Assembly (NCBI GenBank): GCA_025356085.1
Contig: JANXUV010000179.1
Coordinates: 1 to 52,555, forward strand
DNA length: 52,555 nucleotides
Direction of reading: 5' to 3'
Source: Betaproteobacteria bacterium
GTDB lineage: Bacteria; Pseudomonadota; Gammaproteobacteria; Burkholderiales; SG8-39
Position numbers and translations under genes: made by a program. The notes under the pieces were generated by a model. The model was given only the letters and a program-made list of their open reading frames with translations. It searched no databases and was not told where the DNA came from. Positions 24,307 to 32,993 of this stretch are shown here, piece by piece. Position 1 is the stretch's first letter; every line of letters starts with the position of its first letter.

Positions 24307-25538
24307 GCGTGTTTCCTGATGAAGTCTTTTACCTTGGGATAGATCGTCTCGCGCCAGCGGCGCCCTGCGAAGATGCCGTAGTGGCCCGCGCCCGGGGCGA
24401 CGAAATGCTCGCGCTTCTCGCGCGGAATGCTGAGGCATAGCAGGTGCGCCGCCTCGGTCTGGCCGTTGCCCGAGATATCGTCGAGTTCTCCCTCGATCGT
24501 CAATAGCGCGGTGTCGTGGATCGCCTGCGGCCGCACCAGCTGGTCGCGCACGAACAAGCGGCCCTTGGGCAGCGCGAAGTCCTGGAACACCGACTTGATG
24601 GTGTCGAGGTAATACTCGGCGGGCAGGTCGAGCACCGCGTTGTATTCATCGTAGAAATCGCGGTGCTTCTCGGCCGAATCGCCCTCGCCGTGCAGCAGGT
24701 GATTGAAATAATCCCAGTGCGCGTTCATGTGCCGGTCCGGGTTCATCGCCACGAAGCCCAGGTGCTGGAGGAAGCCCGGGTAGACGCGCCGCATGTAGCC
24801 CGGATACTTGTCGGGCACGCGCTGGATCACGTTCTGCTCGAACCAGGAATACGGTTTCTGCGTCGCCAGATTGTTGACCGCGGTCGGGCTCTTCCTCGCG
24901 TCGATCGGCCCGCCCATCATCACCATTGTCCTGGGGGGATTCGGAATTTTTTCTTGCGCCATCTGCGCGATCGCGCACAGCACCGGCACCGTCGGCTGGC
25001 ATACCGAGATCACGTTCAGGTTTGAATTGCGCGGTTCGGTGAGCAGCGTGATGAATTCGCGCACGTAGTCGACATAGTCGGCGAGGTGGTACGGGCCAGC
25101 GGACAGCGGCACCATGCGCGCATCCACCCAGTCGGTGACCCAGACATCGTGGTCGGGCAGCAGCGCGCGCACCGTGTCGCGCAGCAGCGTCGCGTGGTGG
25201 CCCGACAGCGGCGCCACCAGCAACACGCGCGGGTCATTTCGCTTGGCGCTGACTGAACGGCGGAAATGCACCAGCTTGCAAAAAGGCTTGTCGAGCGCGG
25301 TGACCTCTTCGACCGCCACCGGCCTGCCGTCGATGGTGGTGCTGTCGATATTCCAGGCCGGCTTTTCATAGCGCTGGGTGATGCGCAGGAAAAGGTCCGA
25401 GGAGGCGGTGATCCGGCGCGCGATCGGCGAATAACTCAACGGGCTGAAGGGATGCCCGAACCAGCCACGGGCGGCCTCCGCGGCGATGCGCCATGGGCCA
25501 AGCAACTGGTGCTGCGCCTCGTACATGTCGTAGAGCAT
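24303..25538 (-). CDS. phaZ: Intracellular polyhydroxyalkanoate (PHB) depolymerase
   Basis: 411 residues of the intracellular PhaZ family that hydrolyses native PHB granules. The nucleophile is a cysteine in VISVCQPTVPV (C180), as in PhaZ of Cupriavidus, instead of the serine of secreted depolymerases. A late GAGHYGIFAGRRWRE holds the catalytic His. The ATG at 25538 (MLYDMYEAQ) matches family starts; two upstream Mets exist. It implies that the cell stores PHB. It is monocistronic, divergent from the acylase gene. Confidence 0.94.
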   Translation of the reverse strand: MLYDMYEAQHQLLGPWRIAAEAARGWFGHPFSPLSYSPIARRITASSDLFLRITQRYEKPAWNIDSTTIDGRPVAVEEVTALDKPFCKLVHFRRSVSAKRNDPRVLLVAPLSGHHATLLRDTVRALLPDHDVWVTDWVDARMVPLSAGPYHLADYVDYVREFITLLTEPRNSNLNVISVCQPTVPVLCAIAQMAQEKIPNPPRTMVMMGGPIDARKSPTAVNNLATQKPYSWFEQNVIQRVPDKYPGYMRRVYPGFLQHLGFVAMNPDRHMNAHWDYFNHLLHGEGDSAEKHRDFYDEYNAVLDLPAEYYLDTIKSVFQDFALPKGRLFVRDQLVRPQAIHDTALLTIEGELDDISGNGQTEAAHLLCLSIPREKREHFVAPGAGHYGIFAGRRWRETIYPKVKDFIRKHA

Positions 25539-25622
25539 TGACCCCACCATAGCAGATTTGCGGCGGTGCGGCATTCAGGCCCGCGAGGCCAACCCGGTGG
25601 ATTCGCAGGTATTCTTCCCCGA

Positions 25623-28016
25623 ATGCGCAGATTCTTACGTTTCACAGCCTGGCTGGCGGCGCTCCTGGCGACCCTGCTGGCGGGCGCCTACCTGTATTTG
25701 CGGCAGTCCCTGCCGGTCACCGAGGGTGAAATCCGCCTCGCCGGATCGGCTGGACTCGGCGCGCCGGTCGAAATCCTGCGCGACCGCTACGGCATTCCGC
25801 ACATCTTCGCCGCCAGCCTGGACGACGCGAGCTTCGCGCTGGGCTACGTGCATGCGCAGGACCGCCTCTGGCAGATGGAGATGAGCCGGCGCATCGCCGC
25901 CGGGCGCGTCTCCGAGATCGTCGGTGCGGCCGGCCTGGAGACCGACCGCTTCCTGCGCACGCTGGGCGTGCGGCGCTCCGCCGAAGCCAACTTGCGCACC
26001 ATCGATGCCGAGACGCGCCAGCAGTTCGAGGCCTATGCCGCCGGGGTCAACGCTTTCCTCGCTTCCAACCCGGTGCTGCCGCCGGAGTTCTGGCTGACCG
26101 GCGCGCGACCCGAACCCTGGACGCCGGCCGATTCGGCGGGCTGGGTGAAGATGATGGCCTGGGACCTGGGCGGCAACTGGCGCAGCGAACTGCTGCGCAT
26201 GCGCCTGGCGAAAATGCTGCCGCTGGCGCGCATCCACGAATTCCTGCCGCCCTATCCCGGCGAAGCGACGCCGGCGATCGCGGACCTGAAAGAACTGTAC
26301 GGCGCGATGGAGCGCGACGCGATCCGCCTGGCGCAGTTCGCGCCGGACAATGACGGCATCGGCTCCAATAACTGGGTGGTGTCTGGCGCGCGCAGCGAGA
26401 GCGGCAAGCCGCTGCTGGCCAACGATCCGCACCTCGGCCTCTCCGCGCCGCCGGTGTGGTACTTCGCGCAGATTTCCGTGCCCGGCCTCAACGTCATCGG
26501 CTCCACCCTGCCCGGCGTGCCGGGCGTAGTCCTCGGGCGCAACGAGCGCATCGCCTGGGGATTCACCAACACCGGCCCGGACGTGCAGGACTTGTACATC
26601 GAGAAGCTCGATGCCTCGGGCGGCTATCTCGCCCCCGGCGGGCCGCGCCCATTCCAGGTGATCGAGGAGACCATCAAGGTGAAGGGCGGCGAAACCGAGA
26701 AGCTGCGCGTGCGCATCTCGCGCCACGGCCCGGTGATCTCCGATGTCTCGAAAACGGCGCAGGACGAAGCGCCACGCGGCCACGTCATCGCCTTCGCCTG
26801 GACCGCGCTCGCCGAGGACGACCGCAGCATGCAGGCCACCCTCAAGTTCGCGCGCGCGCGCGAATGGGATGGCTTCCTCGCCGCGGCGCGCGACTTCCAG
26901 TCGCCGCAGCAGAACATCGTCTACGCCGACGTCGAGGGCAACATCGGCTTCATCGCCGCCGGCCGTGTGCCGCAGCGCCTGGCCGCCAACGACCTGAAGG
27001 GCATGGCGCCGGCGCCCGGCTGGCAGGAGAAATACGACTGGGCTGGCAGCATCCCCTTCGAGCAGCTGCCGCGCAGCTACAACCCGGCCAGCGGCGCCAT
27101 CGTCACCGCCAACCACCGCATCACGCCGCCCGGCTACCCGTACTTCATCAGCTCCGAGTGGCAGCCGCCCTACCGCGCCGACCGCATCCAGCAGTTGCTG
27201 GACGCAACGCCGAAGCACACCACGCAGACCTTCGCGCGCATCCAGGCCGACGTGACCTCGCTCGCGATGCGCGAGCTGCTGCCGAAACTGCTCGCCACCC
27301 GCCCGCGCAGCGAGGAAGCGCGCCAGGCGCTCGCGCTGCTCGCCAAGTGGGACGGCGCGATGACCATCGATCGCGCCGAACCGCTGATCGCCTCGGCGTG
27401 GTGGCGCGAACTCGCGCGCGCGATCTACGCCGACGAACTGGGCGACGCCTTCCGCCAGAACTGGCTGATGCGCGTGCAGTTCACCAACAACGTCCTTTCG
27501 GGAGACCCGGTCCTCGCGCGCTGGTGCGACGACGTGCGCACGCCGGCAGTCGAAACCTGCGATGAGGTTCTCGCGCTGTCGCTGGATGCGGCGCTCGCCG
27601 ACCTCGCCAAGCGCTATGGCTCAGATCAGACCAAATGGCGCTGGGGCGAAGCGCACCTCGCGCGCCACGAACACCGGCCCTTCGGCCGCCAGCCGCTGCT
27701 GGCAAGAATTTTCGACATCACCGTGCCCTCGCCCGGCGACGCCTTCACCGTCAACGTCGGACGCAGCAACCTGAACGACGAAGCCCAGCCCTTCGCCAAC
27801 CGCCATGCCGCCAGCCTGCGCGCCATCTACGACCTGTCCGACCTGGAGAAGTCGCTCTACATCCACTCCGGCGGCCAGTCCGGCAACGTCCTGTCAGAGC
27901 ATTACAAGGCGTTCACCGAAGCCTGGGCGAAGAACGAATACATCCCGATGCACGCCAAGCGCGAAACGCTGGAGAAGGAACCGCACCAGTTGCTTCGCTT
28001 GCTGCCGGTCAAGTAA
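25623..28016 (+). CDS. Penicillin acylase-family Ntn hydrolase, membrane-anchored
   Basis: 797 residues; one hydrophobic N-terminal helix (about 6-26) acts as signal/anchor with the enzyme in the periplasm. The precursor is expected to cleave itself before S248 in GIGSNNWVVSG, giving alpha and beta chains with Ser as N-terminal nucleophile. Other family features are DRYGIPHIFA, GYVHAQDRLWQMEM, the beta-chain LLANDPHLGLSAPPVWY and NTGPDVQDLY. The family includes penicillin G, cephalosporin and acyl-homoserine-lactone acylases; substrate is not readable here. The ATG at 25623 is 84 bases from the divergent phaZ start. Confidence 0.92.
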   Translation: MRRFLRFTAWLAALLATLLAGAYLYLRQSLPVTEGEIRLAGSAGLGAPVEILRDRYGIPHIFAASLDDASFALGYVHAQDRLWQMEMSRRIAAGRVSEIVGAAGLETDRFLRTLGVRRSAEANLRTIDAETRQQFEAYAAGVNAFLASNPVLPPEFWLTGARPEPWTPADSAGWVKMMAWDLGGNWRSELLRMRLAKMLPLARIHEFLPPYPGEATPAIADLKELYGAMERDAIRLAQFAPDNDGIGSNNWVVSGARSESGKPLLANDPHLGLSAPPVWYFAQISVPGLNVIGSTLPGVPGVVLGRNERIAWGFTNTGPDVQDLYIEKLDASGGYLAPGGPRPFQVIEETIKVKGGETEKLRVRISRHGPVISDVSKTAQDEAPRGHVIAFAWTALAEDDRSMQATLKFARAREWDGFLAAARDFQSPQQNIVYADVEGNIGFIAAGRVPQRLAANDLKGMAPAPGWQEKYDWAGSIPFEQLPRSYNPASGAIVTANHRITPPGYPYFISSEWQPPYRADRIQQLLDATPKHTTQTFARIQADVTSLAMRELLPKLLATRPRSEEARQALALLAKWDGAMTIDRAEPLIASAWWRELARAIYADELGDAFRQNWLMRVQFTNNVLSGDPVLARWCDDVRTPAVETCDEVLALSLDAALADLAKRYGSDQTKWRWGEAHLARHEHRPFGRQPLLARIFDITVPSPGDAFTVNVGRSNLNDEAQPFANRHAASLRAIYDLSDLEKSLYIHSGGQSGNVLSEHYKAFTEAWAKNEYIPMHAKRETLEKEPHQLLRLLPVK

Positions 28017-28018
28017 AG

Positions 28019-28198
28019 GTGTCGATCGCCAGCTTGGTCCTTTCGACAATCGTCTATTTCGTCGCCAGCTTCTTCATCAAGCGCTATCTAGAAGAAGTGG
28101 GCATCCCGAAAGGCATGACGCGAAGCATTTCGATTTTCGCGCTGGCGCTGGTTCCAGCCTACTGCGTGGCGTTCCTGATGGACCGAATGCTGTCCTAG
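28019..28198 (+). CDS. Small two-helix membrane protein, hypothetical
   Basis: A GTG two bases after the acylase stop opens a 59-residue frame with two hydrophobic helices (about 3-22 and 38-55) separated by the charged loop IKRYLEEVGIPKGMTRS. The codon positions show the genome's normal bias and the stop at 28198 just meets the convergent cupin gene. I do not recognise a family. It could be an accessory of the acylase or a short envelope protein. The ribosome site (AGTAAAG) is close to the GTG, so re-initiation after the acylase is likely. Confidence 0.55.
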   Translation: MSIASLVLSTIVYFVASFFIKRYLEEVGIPKGMTRSISIFALALVPAYCVAFLMDRMLS

Positions 28199-28740
28199 CG
28201 CGTTCCGTCCAGCAACACGAAGGCAATGCGCGCGGTTTTCTGAGACCGGTTGGCCCATGCATGGTTGGTGCCGCGCTGGATTAGAACGTCGCCAGCGCGC
28301 ATGAGGGTTTCATTGTCGTCCATCACGGCCCAGATCTCCCCCTCTAACAGGAGTGCGTAGTCCACGGTGTCGGTGCGGTGCATGCCGGGATGGGCGCCTT
28401 CGCGCTTGTCGTGCTGGGCATCCTTGAACATTCCCGTAAACGTCGCCTCGATGCGGCGCTTGCGCTCGGCGGGATCGGCGGGCTCGGGCGGGAAGTCGAT
28501 GATGCGCAGGATCGAGCCGCCATTCTTCGGCGGCAGGATTCCTTTGTGCGCCGCGATGCTGTCGGGTGCCGCTACAGGCGCGGGCGCGGCTTCGGTGCGC
28601 CAGACGTTCACCGAGCGGTAGCCGGGACGTCCTTCTACGGTGCGGACCGCGGCGGCCGGCGCGTCTTCGGCGATGCACGAGCGGCCTTGCGCGTCGTCGG
28701 CGGTGACGATGCGGCGGATAGGGGGAAGCGTTTCACTCAT
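28195..28740 (-). CDS. Cupin-domain protein
   Basis: 181 residues with one cupin barrel in the second half: HPGMHRTDTVDYALLLEGEIWAVMDD (about 117-142) is motif 1 and GDVLIQRGTNHAWANRSQKTARIAFV (150-175) motif 2, with His, Asp/Glu and His as candidate metal ligands. The N-terminal 100 residues match the extended fold of cupins beside aromatic and acyl-CoA catabolic genes. The ATG at 28740 faces the flavoprotein gene. The reaction is unknown; similar proteins often act as sensors or dioxygenase-like enzymes. Confidence 0.83.
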   Translation of the reverse strand: MSETLPPIRRIVTADDAQGRSCIAEDAPAAAVRTVEGRPGYRSVNVWRTEAAPAPVAAPDSIAAHKGILPPKNGGSILRIIDFPPEPADPAERKRRIEATFTGMFKDAQHDKREGAHPGMHRTDTVDYALLLEGEIWAVMDDNETLMRAGDVLIQRGTNHAWANRSQKTARIAFVLLDGTR

Positions 28741-28801
28741 GGAGCCCTCTGGATTTAGCGAACGCAGCGATCTTATGCCAGACTGCGCCGAAGGACTTCT
28801 C

Positions 28802-29986
28802 TTGAAATCCACCGACGAAGATTGGATCGCACGCGCCCGCGCTCTGACGCCGGTGCTGGACAAGGCCGCGCCGCGCATCGAGGCGGCCAAGGCCCTGCCG
28901 CCTGACGTGGTCGACGCGCTGCACGCGGCGAAGCTGTTCCGCATGATGCTGCCGCGCGCGCTCGACGGTGCGGAATTGGAACTGGCCACGTTCTTCGAAG
29001 TGGTGTGCGCCATCGCCGAGGGCGACGCCAGCACCGCCTGGAGCGTGTCGCAGAGTTCCGGCTGCGCGATGGCGGCCGCGTACCTCGAGCCTTCCACGGC
29101 GAAGGAGATCTTCGGCGATGCGCGCGCAGTGCTGGCCTGGGGATTTCCGTCGGCGCCCTGCCGCGCCGTCCCGGCGGACGGCGGGTGGAAAGTGAACGGC
29201 ACCTGGGGTTTCGGCAGCGGCAACCGGCATTCGACCTGGCTGGGCGGCCACTGCCAGCTGCCGGATGGCAGCGAGCGCACCATGCTGTTTCCGCGCGCCA
29301 AGGTAAGCATCAAGCCGGATTCCTGGAACGTGGTCGGATTGCGCGGCACGGGCAGCGACTCTTATTCGGTGACGGATCTCTTCGTGCCGGCCGCGCACGC
29401 CATCGTCGCGCGCGCGAGCGGGCGCGACTTGCCGCCGGCAGCAGATATCGAGCCCGATGAAGAGCCCGAGCGGCGCGAAAAAGGCACGCTGTACCGTTTC
29501 TCTCCCACCAGCGTCTACCAGTGCGGCTTCGCGGCCGTATCACTCGGTATCGCGCGCGCGACGCAGAACGCTTTCGTCGCGCTAGCGAGCCAGAAGACGC
29601 CCTCGGGCGGCAGCACCATGCTGCGTGACAACCCGGTGGTGCAGCTGCGCGTCGCGCAGTCCGAAGCGCGCCTGGAATCGGCGCGCGCCTGGGTGCTGCA
29701 GATCCTGCGCGAGATGTGGGCCGAATGCGCGGCGACCGGCAAAGTGAATTTCGAGCACCGCATCCAGCTGCGCCTCGCGGCCACTTACGCGATTCAGGAA
29801 GCGCGTGAAGTCGTGGAAACCGCGTACATCGATGCGGGCGCGACCGCGATTTTCGAGGTCAACCCCTTCGAGCGGCGCCTGCGCGACATGCACGCCGCTT
29901 CGCAGCAGATCCAGTCGAGCCCGATGCACTTCCAGAGCGCGGGGCAGCACTACCTGGGGCTCAAGCCCAACGCGCGCTTTATCTAG
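28802..29986 (+). CDS. Acyl-CoA dehydrogenase-fold flavin monooxygenase (HsaA/class D-like)
   Basis: 394 residues with the acyl-CoA dehydrogenase fold but lacking acyl-CoA dehydrogenase motifs: it has WSVSQSSGCAMAA, GWKVNGTWGFGSGNRHSTWLGGH, GLRGTGSDSYSV and the C-terminal MHAASQQIQSSPMHFQSAG, typical of two-component flavin-dependent monooxygenases such as HsaA or of related hydroxylases. Start: TTG at 28802 has a good AAGGA ribosome site seven bases before; an ATG at 28775 has none. A separate flavin reductase would be required and is not visible here. It is divergent from the cupin gene. Confidence 0.82.
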   Translation: MKSTDEDWIARARALTPVLDKAAPRIEAAKALPPDVVDALHAAKLFRMMLPRALDGAELELATFFEVVCAIAEGDASTAWSVSQSSGCAMAAAYLEPSTAKEIFGDARAVLAWGFPSAPCRAVPADGGWKVNGTWGFGSGNRHSTWLGGHCQLPDGSERTMLFPRAKVSIKPDSWNVVGLRGTGSDSYSVTDLFVPAAHAIVARASGRDLPPAADIEPDEEPERREKGTLYRFSPTSVYQCGFAAVSLGIARATQNAFVALASQKTPSGGSTMLRDNPVVQLRVAQSEARLESARAWVLQILREMWAECAATGKVNFEHRIQLRLAATYAIQEAREVVETAYIDAGATAIFEVNPFERRLRDMHAASQQIQSSPMHFQSAGQHYLGLKPNARFI

Positions 29987-29987
29987 G

Positions 29988-30947
29988 CTATTCGGCCTTG
30001 ATGTTGCCGGCGCGAACGACCTTGCCCCACTTCACGATCTCCGCCTTCACGTAATCCGCGAACTGCTGCGGCGTGCCGCCGACCGGCTCGAAGGCGAGCG
30101 CGGAGAGTTTTTCCCGCATATCCGCGTTCTGCAGCGCCTGGTTCACCGCCGCGTTCAATTTCTGCACGATCGCCGGCGGCGTGCCGGCGGGCAGAAAGAT
30201 GCCGATCCAGGTGTCGTCTTCCACCCCGGGAATGCCGGATTCGGCGAAGGTCGGCACATCGGGCAGCGCGGCGACGCGCTTGGCGCTGGAAACAGCGATC
30301 GCGCGCAGCTTGCCCGCTTTGACAAACGGCAACGGCGTGGCGACCGCGCCGGCGCCGACCGTCGGCTCGCCCGCGACCACGGCAGCAGCCGAAGGGCCCG
30401 CGCCGCGGAAGTGGATCGCCGGCATGTCCAGCTTCGACATCACGTTGAACAGATTCTCCGCGGTCAGGTGCGGCGTGGTGCCGCTGCCGGGAGAAGCGAA
30501 GGCGAGCTTGCCCGTTTTCGCCACCGCCAGCAGCTCGGCCAGGTTCTTTGCCTGCACGCTCGGATGCACGAAGATCAGGTTCGCCTGCTTGGCCACCACC
30601 GCCACCGGGATGAAATCGCGCTCGGCGTCGTAGCCGGAATTCGGCGACAGGCTCACGTTGACCGCGAACGCAGAAGTCGTCACCAGCGCGGTGTAGCCGT
30701 CCGGCGCGGATTTCGCCACCGCCGCCGCGCCGATGTTGCCGCCCGCCCCGGCGCGGCTCTCGACCACCATCGGCTGGCCGAGGATCTCGGTCAGCTGCTG
30801 CCCGGTGAGCCGCGCGATGATGTCCGCCGGGCCGCCCGGCGCGAACGGGATCACGAAGCGCACCGGTTTGGATGGATACGTCTGCGCGTGCGCCGACGTG
30901 ACTGCCGCCAGCGCGAGCGCGATGATGCAGCGCAACCAGGAATCCAC
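29988..30947 (-). CDS. Bug/TctC family periplasmic binding protein
   Basis: 319 residues, a solute-binding protein of the tripartite tricarboxylate transporter type, hugely expanded in Burkholderiales. A signal peptide ends at SAHA-QTYP and is followed by the family start YPSKPVRFVIPFAPGGPADIIARL and by GYDAERDFIPV. GTG start with AGGGAAAA before it. No TctA/TctB membrane genes are adjacent, so it probably acts as an orphan receptor or uses membrane parts coded elsewhere. The ligand is probably a carboxylate. Convergent with the flavoprotein, divergent from the amidohydrolase. Confidence 0.93.
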   Translation of the reverse strand: MDSWLRCIIALALAAVTSAHAQTYPSKPVRFVIPFAPGGPADIIARLTGQQLTEILGQPMVVESRAGAGGNIGAAAVAKSAPDGYTALVTTSAFAVNVSLSPNSGYDAERDFIPVAVVAKQANLIFVHPSVQAKNLAELLAVAKTGKLAFASPGSGTTPHLTAENLFNVMSKLDMPAIHFRGAGPSAAAVVAGEPTVGAGAVATPLPFVKAGKLRAIAVSSAKRVAALPDVPTFAESGIPGVEDDTWIGIFLPAGTPPAIVQKLNAAVNQALQNADMREKLSALAFEPVGGTPQQFADYVKAEIVKWGKVVRAGNIKAE

Positions 30948-30997
30948 GGTGTTTTCCCTCTGGCGAAAAGCTTATATTACGCACAGGAGAGGACACC

Positions 30998-32083
30998 ATG
31001 ACCACCAGACGCGACTTTCTTGCTTCCACGGCCGGCATCGCCTTCGTCGGCTGCAGCATGCTTTCGGCACGCCCCACGGCAGCCCAGGCCAGGCGCCAGA
31101 CCATCGTCGCGGGCAGGCGCGCAAAAGTGATCGATGTGCACGCGCACTGCGCGGTGCCCGAAGCGCTGGCGCTGATGGGCCTGAAGATCGGCGGGCCGCA
31201 ACTGCGGCCGGACCTGGTCATGGCGACTACCGCCGCCGAACGCATCGCCATCATGGACGCGCAGGGCATCGACATGCAGGTGCTCAGCATCAATCCGAAT
31301 TGGTACAAACTCGAGCGCGATCTCGCCGAGAAAGTCATCCAGGTGCAGAACGAGAAGCTCGCCGAGGCCTGCGCCGCGCACGCGGACCGCTTCGTCGCCT
31401 TCGCCTCGGTGGCGCTGCAGCATCCCGACCTCGCGGCCCGGCAGCTGGAGGAAGGCGTGAAGAAATACGGCCTGCGCGGCGCGGCCATCGGCGGCAGCGT
31501 GAACGACCTGGAGATCAGCGATCCGAAGTTCCACCCGTTCTGGGCCAAGGCCGAGCAGCTGGGCGTGCTGATCTTCATCCACCCGCAGGGCACCGGCGCC
31601 ACCGAGCAGATGGCGCATCGCTTCAAGGGCAACGGCTATCTCGGCAACGTGATCGGCAATCCGCTCGAGACGACGATCGCGCTCTCGCACCTGATTTTCG
31701 AGGGCACGCTCGACAAATTCCCCGGCCTGAAGATCTGCGGCGCGCACGGCGGCGGCTACCTGCCCTCCTACGCCGGCCGCAACGACTGGGGCTGCCCCAC
31801 CCGGCCCGACCTCTGCCCGGGCGGCACGCATGGCCCGCTGAAGAAAAAGCCGACTGAGTACCTCACGCAGATGTACTACGACACCATGGTGTTCTCGCCC
31901 GAAGGCATCCGCCATCTCGCCGCCGAAGTCGGCGCCGGCCGGCTGATGGTCGGCACGGACTATCCCTACCCGTGGACCAAAACCATGGTGGACGAAGTGA
32001 TGGCCACGCCGGGCCTGAGCGAATCCGACCGCATCGCCATTCTCGGCGGCACCGCGGCGAAATTGCTCGGCATCAAGCTCTAG
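30998..32083 (+). CDS. Tat-exported amidohydrolase (ACMSD-like, amidohydrolase 2 family)
   Basis: 361 residues, a metal-dependent TIM-barrel decarboxylase/hydrolase related to aminocarboxymuconate-semialdehyde decarboxylase. The N-terminus TTRRDFLASTAG is a twin-arginine signal; FVGC at residues 15-18 could even be a lipobox. The metal site begins with VIDVHAHC, with later GAHGGG and GTDYPYPW (final Asp). ACMSD relatives are usually cytoplasmic, so export is unusual. A strong GGAGAGGA site precedes the ATG. It diverges from the Bug binding protein gene by 50 bases, hinting at a shared ligand. Confidence 0.87.
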   Translation: MTTRRDFLASTAGIAFVGCSMLSARPTAAQARRQTIVAGRRAKVIDVHAHCAVPEALALMGLKIGGPQLRPDLVMATTAAERIAIMDAQGIDMQVLSINPNWYKLERDLAEKVIQVQNEKLAEACAAHADRFVAFASVALQHPDLAARQLEEGVKKYGLRGAAIGGSVNDLEISDPKFHPFWAKAEQLGVLIFIHPQGTGATEQMAHRFKGNGYLGNVIGNPLETTIALSHLIFEGTLDKFPGLKICGAHGGGYLPSYAGRNDWGCPTRPDLCPGGTHGPLKKKPTEYLTQMYYDTMVFSPEGIRHLAAEVGAGRLMVGTDYPYPWTKTMVDEVMATPGLSESDRIAILGGTAAKLLGIKL

Positions 32084-32990
32084 CGTTCCCGCGCCGCAAG
32101 AAGAGATTATTCGCGGCGAGCGCGACGATGACGACGGCCGCGCCGCCGATCTCGATGGCCGAGAAGTTGCGCCCCAGCCAGGCTTCGATGCCGAACACGA
32201 TGATTGGTATGAGAGTCAGCATCAGCATCGCGTTCAGCGCGCCGAGATATTTCACGCCGTTGTTGAAGCCGAGCACGCCGAGCACGACGGTGAACACCAC
32301 GAAGTAACCGAGCTGCCACTTCACCGACCAGACCTGCTCCAGTGTCGGCAGCATCGAGTAGCCCATGCTAATGGTGAAGGCGTTGATGGCGATGAGGCCG
32401 ATGGTGCCGGGGATGCAGGTCAGCACCGTCATGCGCAGCGGCGACCATCCCGCGAAGTGGCCGCCCGCCATGGTGTAGGTCACCCAGCTCACCGCGCCGA
32501 GAAAAACGAGCAGATCGCCGACGAGCGAGCCGCCTTCGAAGGCATGCGCGAGATCGCCCTTGGTGACGACCAGCAGCACGCCGGCGATCGCCACCGCGAT
32601 GCAGCCCACGGTGAACGGCGCCGGCCGCAGGCCGCGGGTCAGCCAGACCGCCAGCGCGATCATCGGCGGCTGCAGCGCCATGATGATCGACGCGTGCTCG
32701 GGGCGCGTGTAGGCAAGCCCGCACCAGACGAAGGAGTTGAAGGCCGTGAAACCGAACAGGCCGTACACCATTGCCGGCAGGAAGCGTCCGTTGTAACGCA
32801 ACGCCTGCCGGCCTTCGGCGATCCACAGGATGGCGATGAACAGCAGCACGCCGATGGAATAGCGTATCGAACCGAGGAAGAACGGGTCGAGCACCGGCAG
32901 CGTGCGCTTGGCGATGGAAAACAGCGCGCCCCAGGAGGCGATCGCGATGCCGAGCCAGACCAGGCCCCTGATTAAATGGGCCTGGTTTAT
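32073..32990 (-). CDS. EamA-family (DMT) permease; start codon apparently non-standard (ATA)
   Basis: Ten-helix drug/metabolite permease; two EamA repeats are visible. The first ATG/GTG/TTG in frame is GTG 32894 (273 residues), but that would delete most of the first membrane helix. In the same frame upstream the sequence HLIRGLVWLGIAIASWGALF continues the family N-terminus back to an ATA at 32990, four bases after the fadD stop, giving about 305 residues, the normal length. No standard start lies between. Either ATA is used, helped by re-initiation after fadD, or the base is an error for ATG. The substrate is unknown. The 3' end overlaps the convergent amidohydrolase by 11 bases. Confidence 0.82.
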   Translation of the reverse strand: MNQAHLIRGLVWLGIAIASWGALFSIAKRTLPVLDPFFLGSIRYSIGVLLFIAILWIAEGRQALRYNGRFLPAMVYGLFGFTAFNSFVWCGLAYTRPEHASIIMALQPPMIALAVWLTRGLRPAPFTVGCIAVAIAGVLLVVTKGDLAHAFEGGSLVGDLLVFLGAVSWVTYTMAGGHFAGWSPLRMTVLTCIPGTIGLIAINAFTISMGYSMLPTLEQVWSVKWQLGYFVVFTVVLGVLGFNNGVKYLGALNAMLMLTLIPIIVFGIEAWLGRNFSAIEIGGAAVVIVALAANNLFLRRGNARA

Positions 32991-32993
32991 TTT

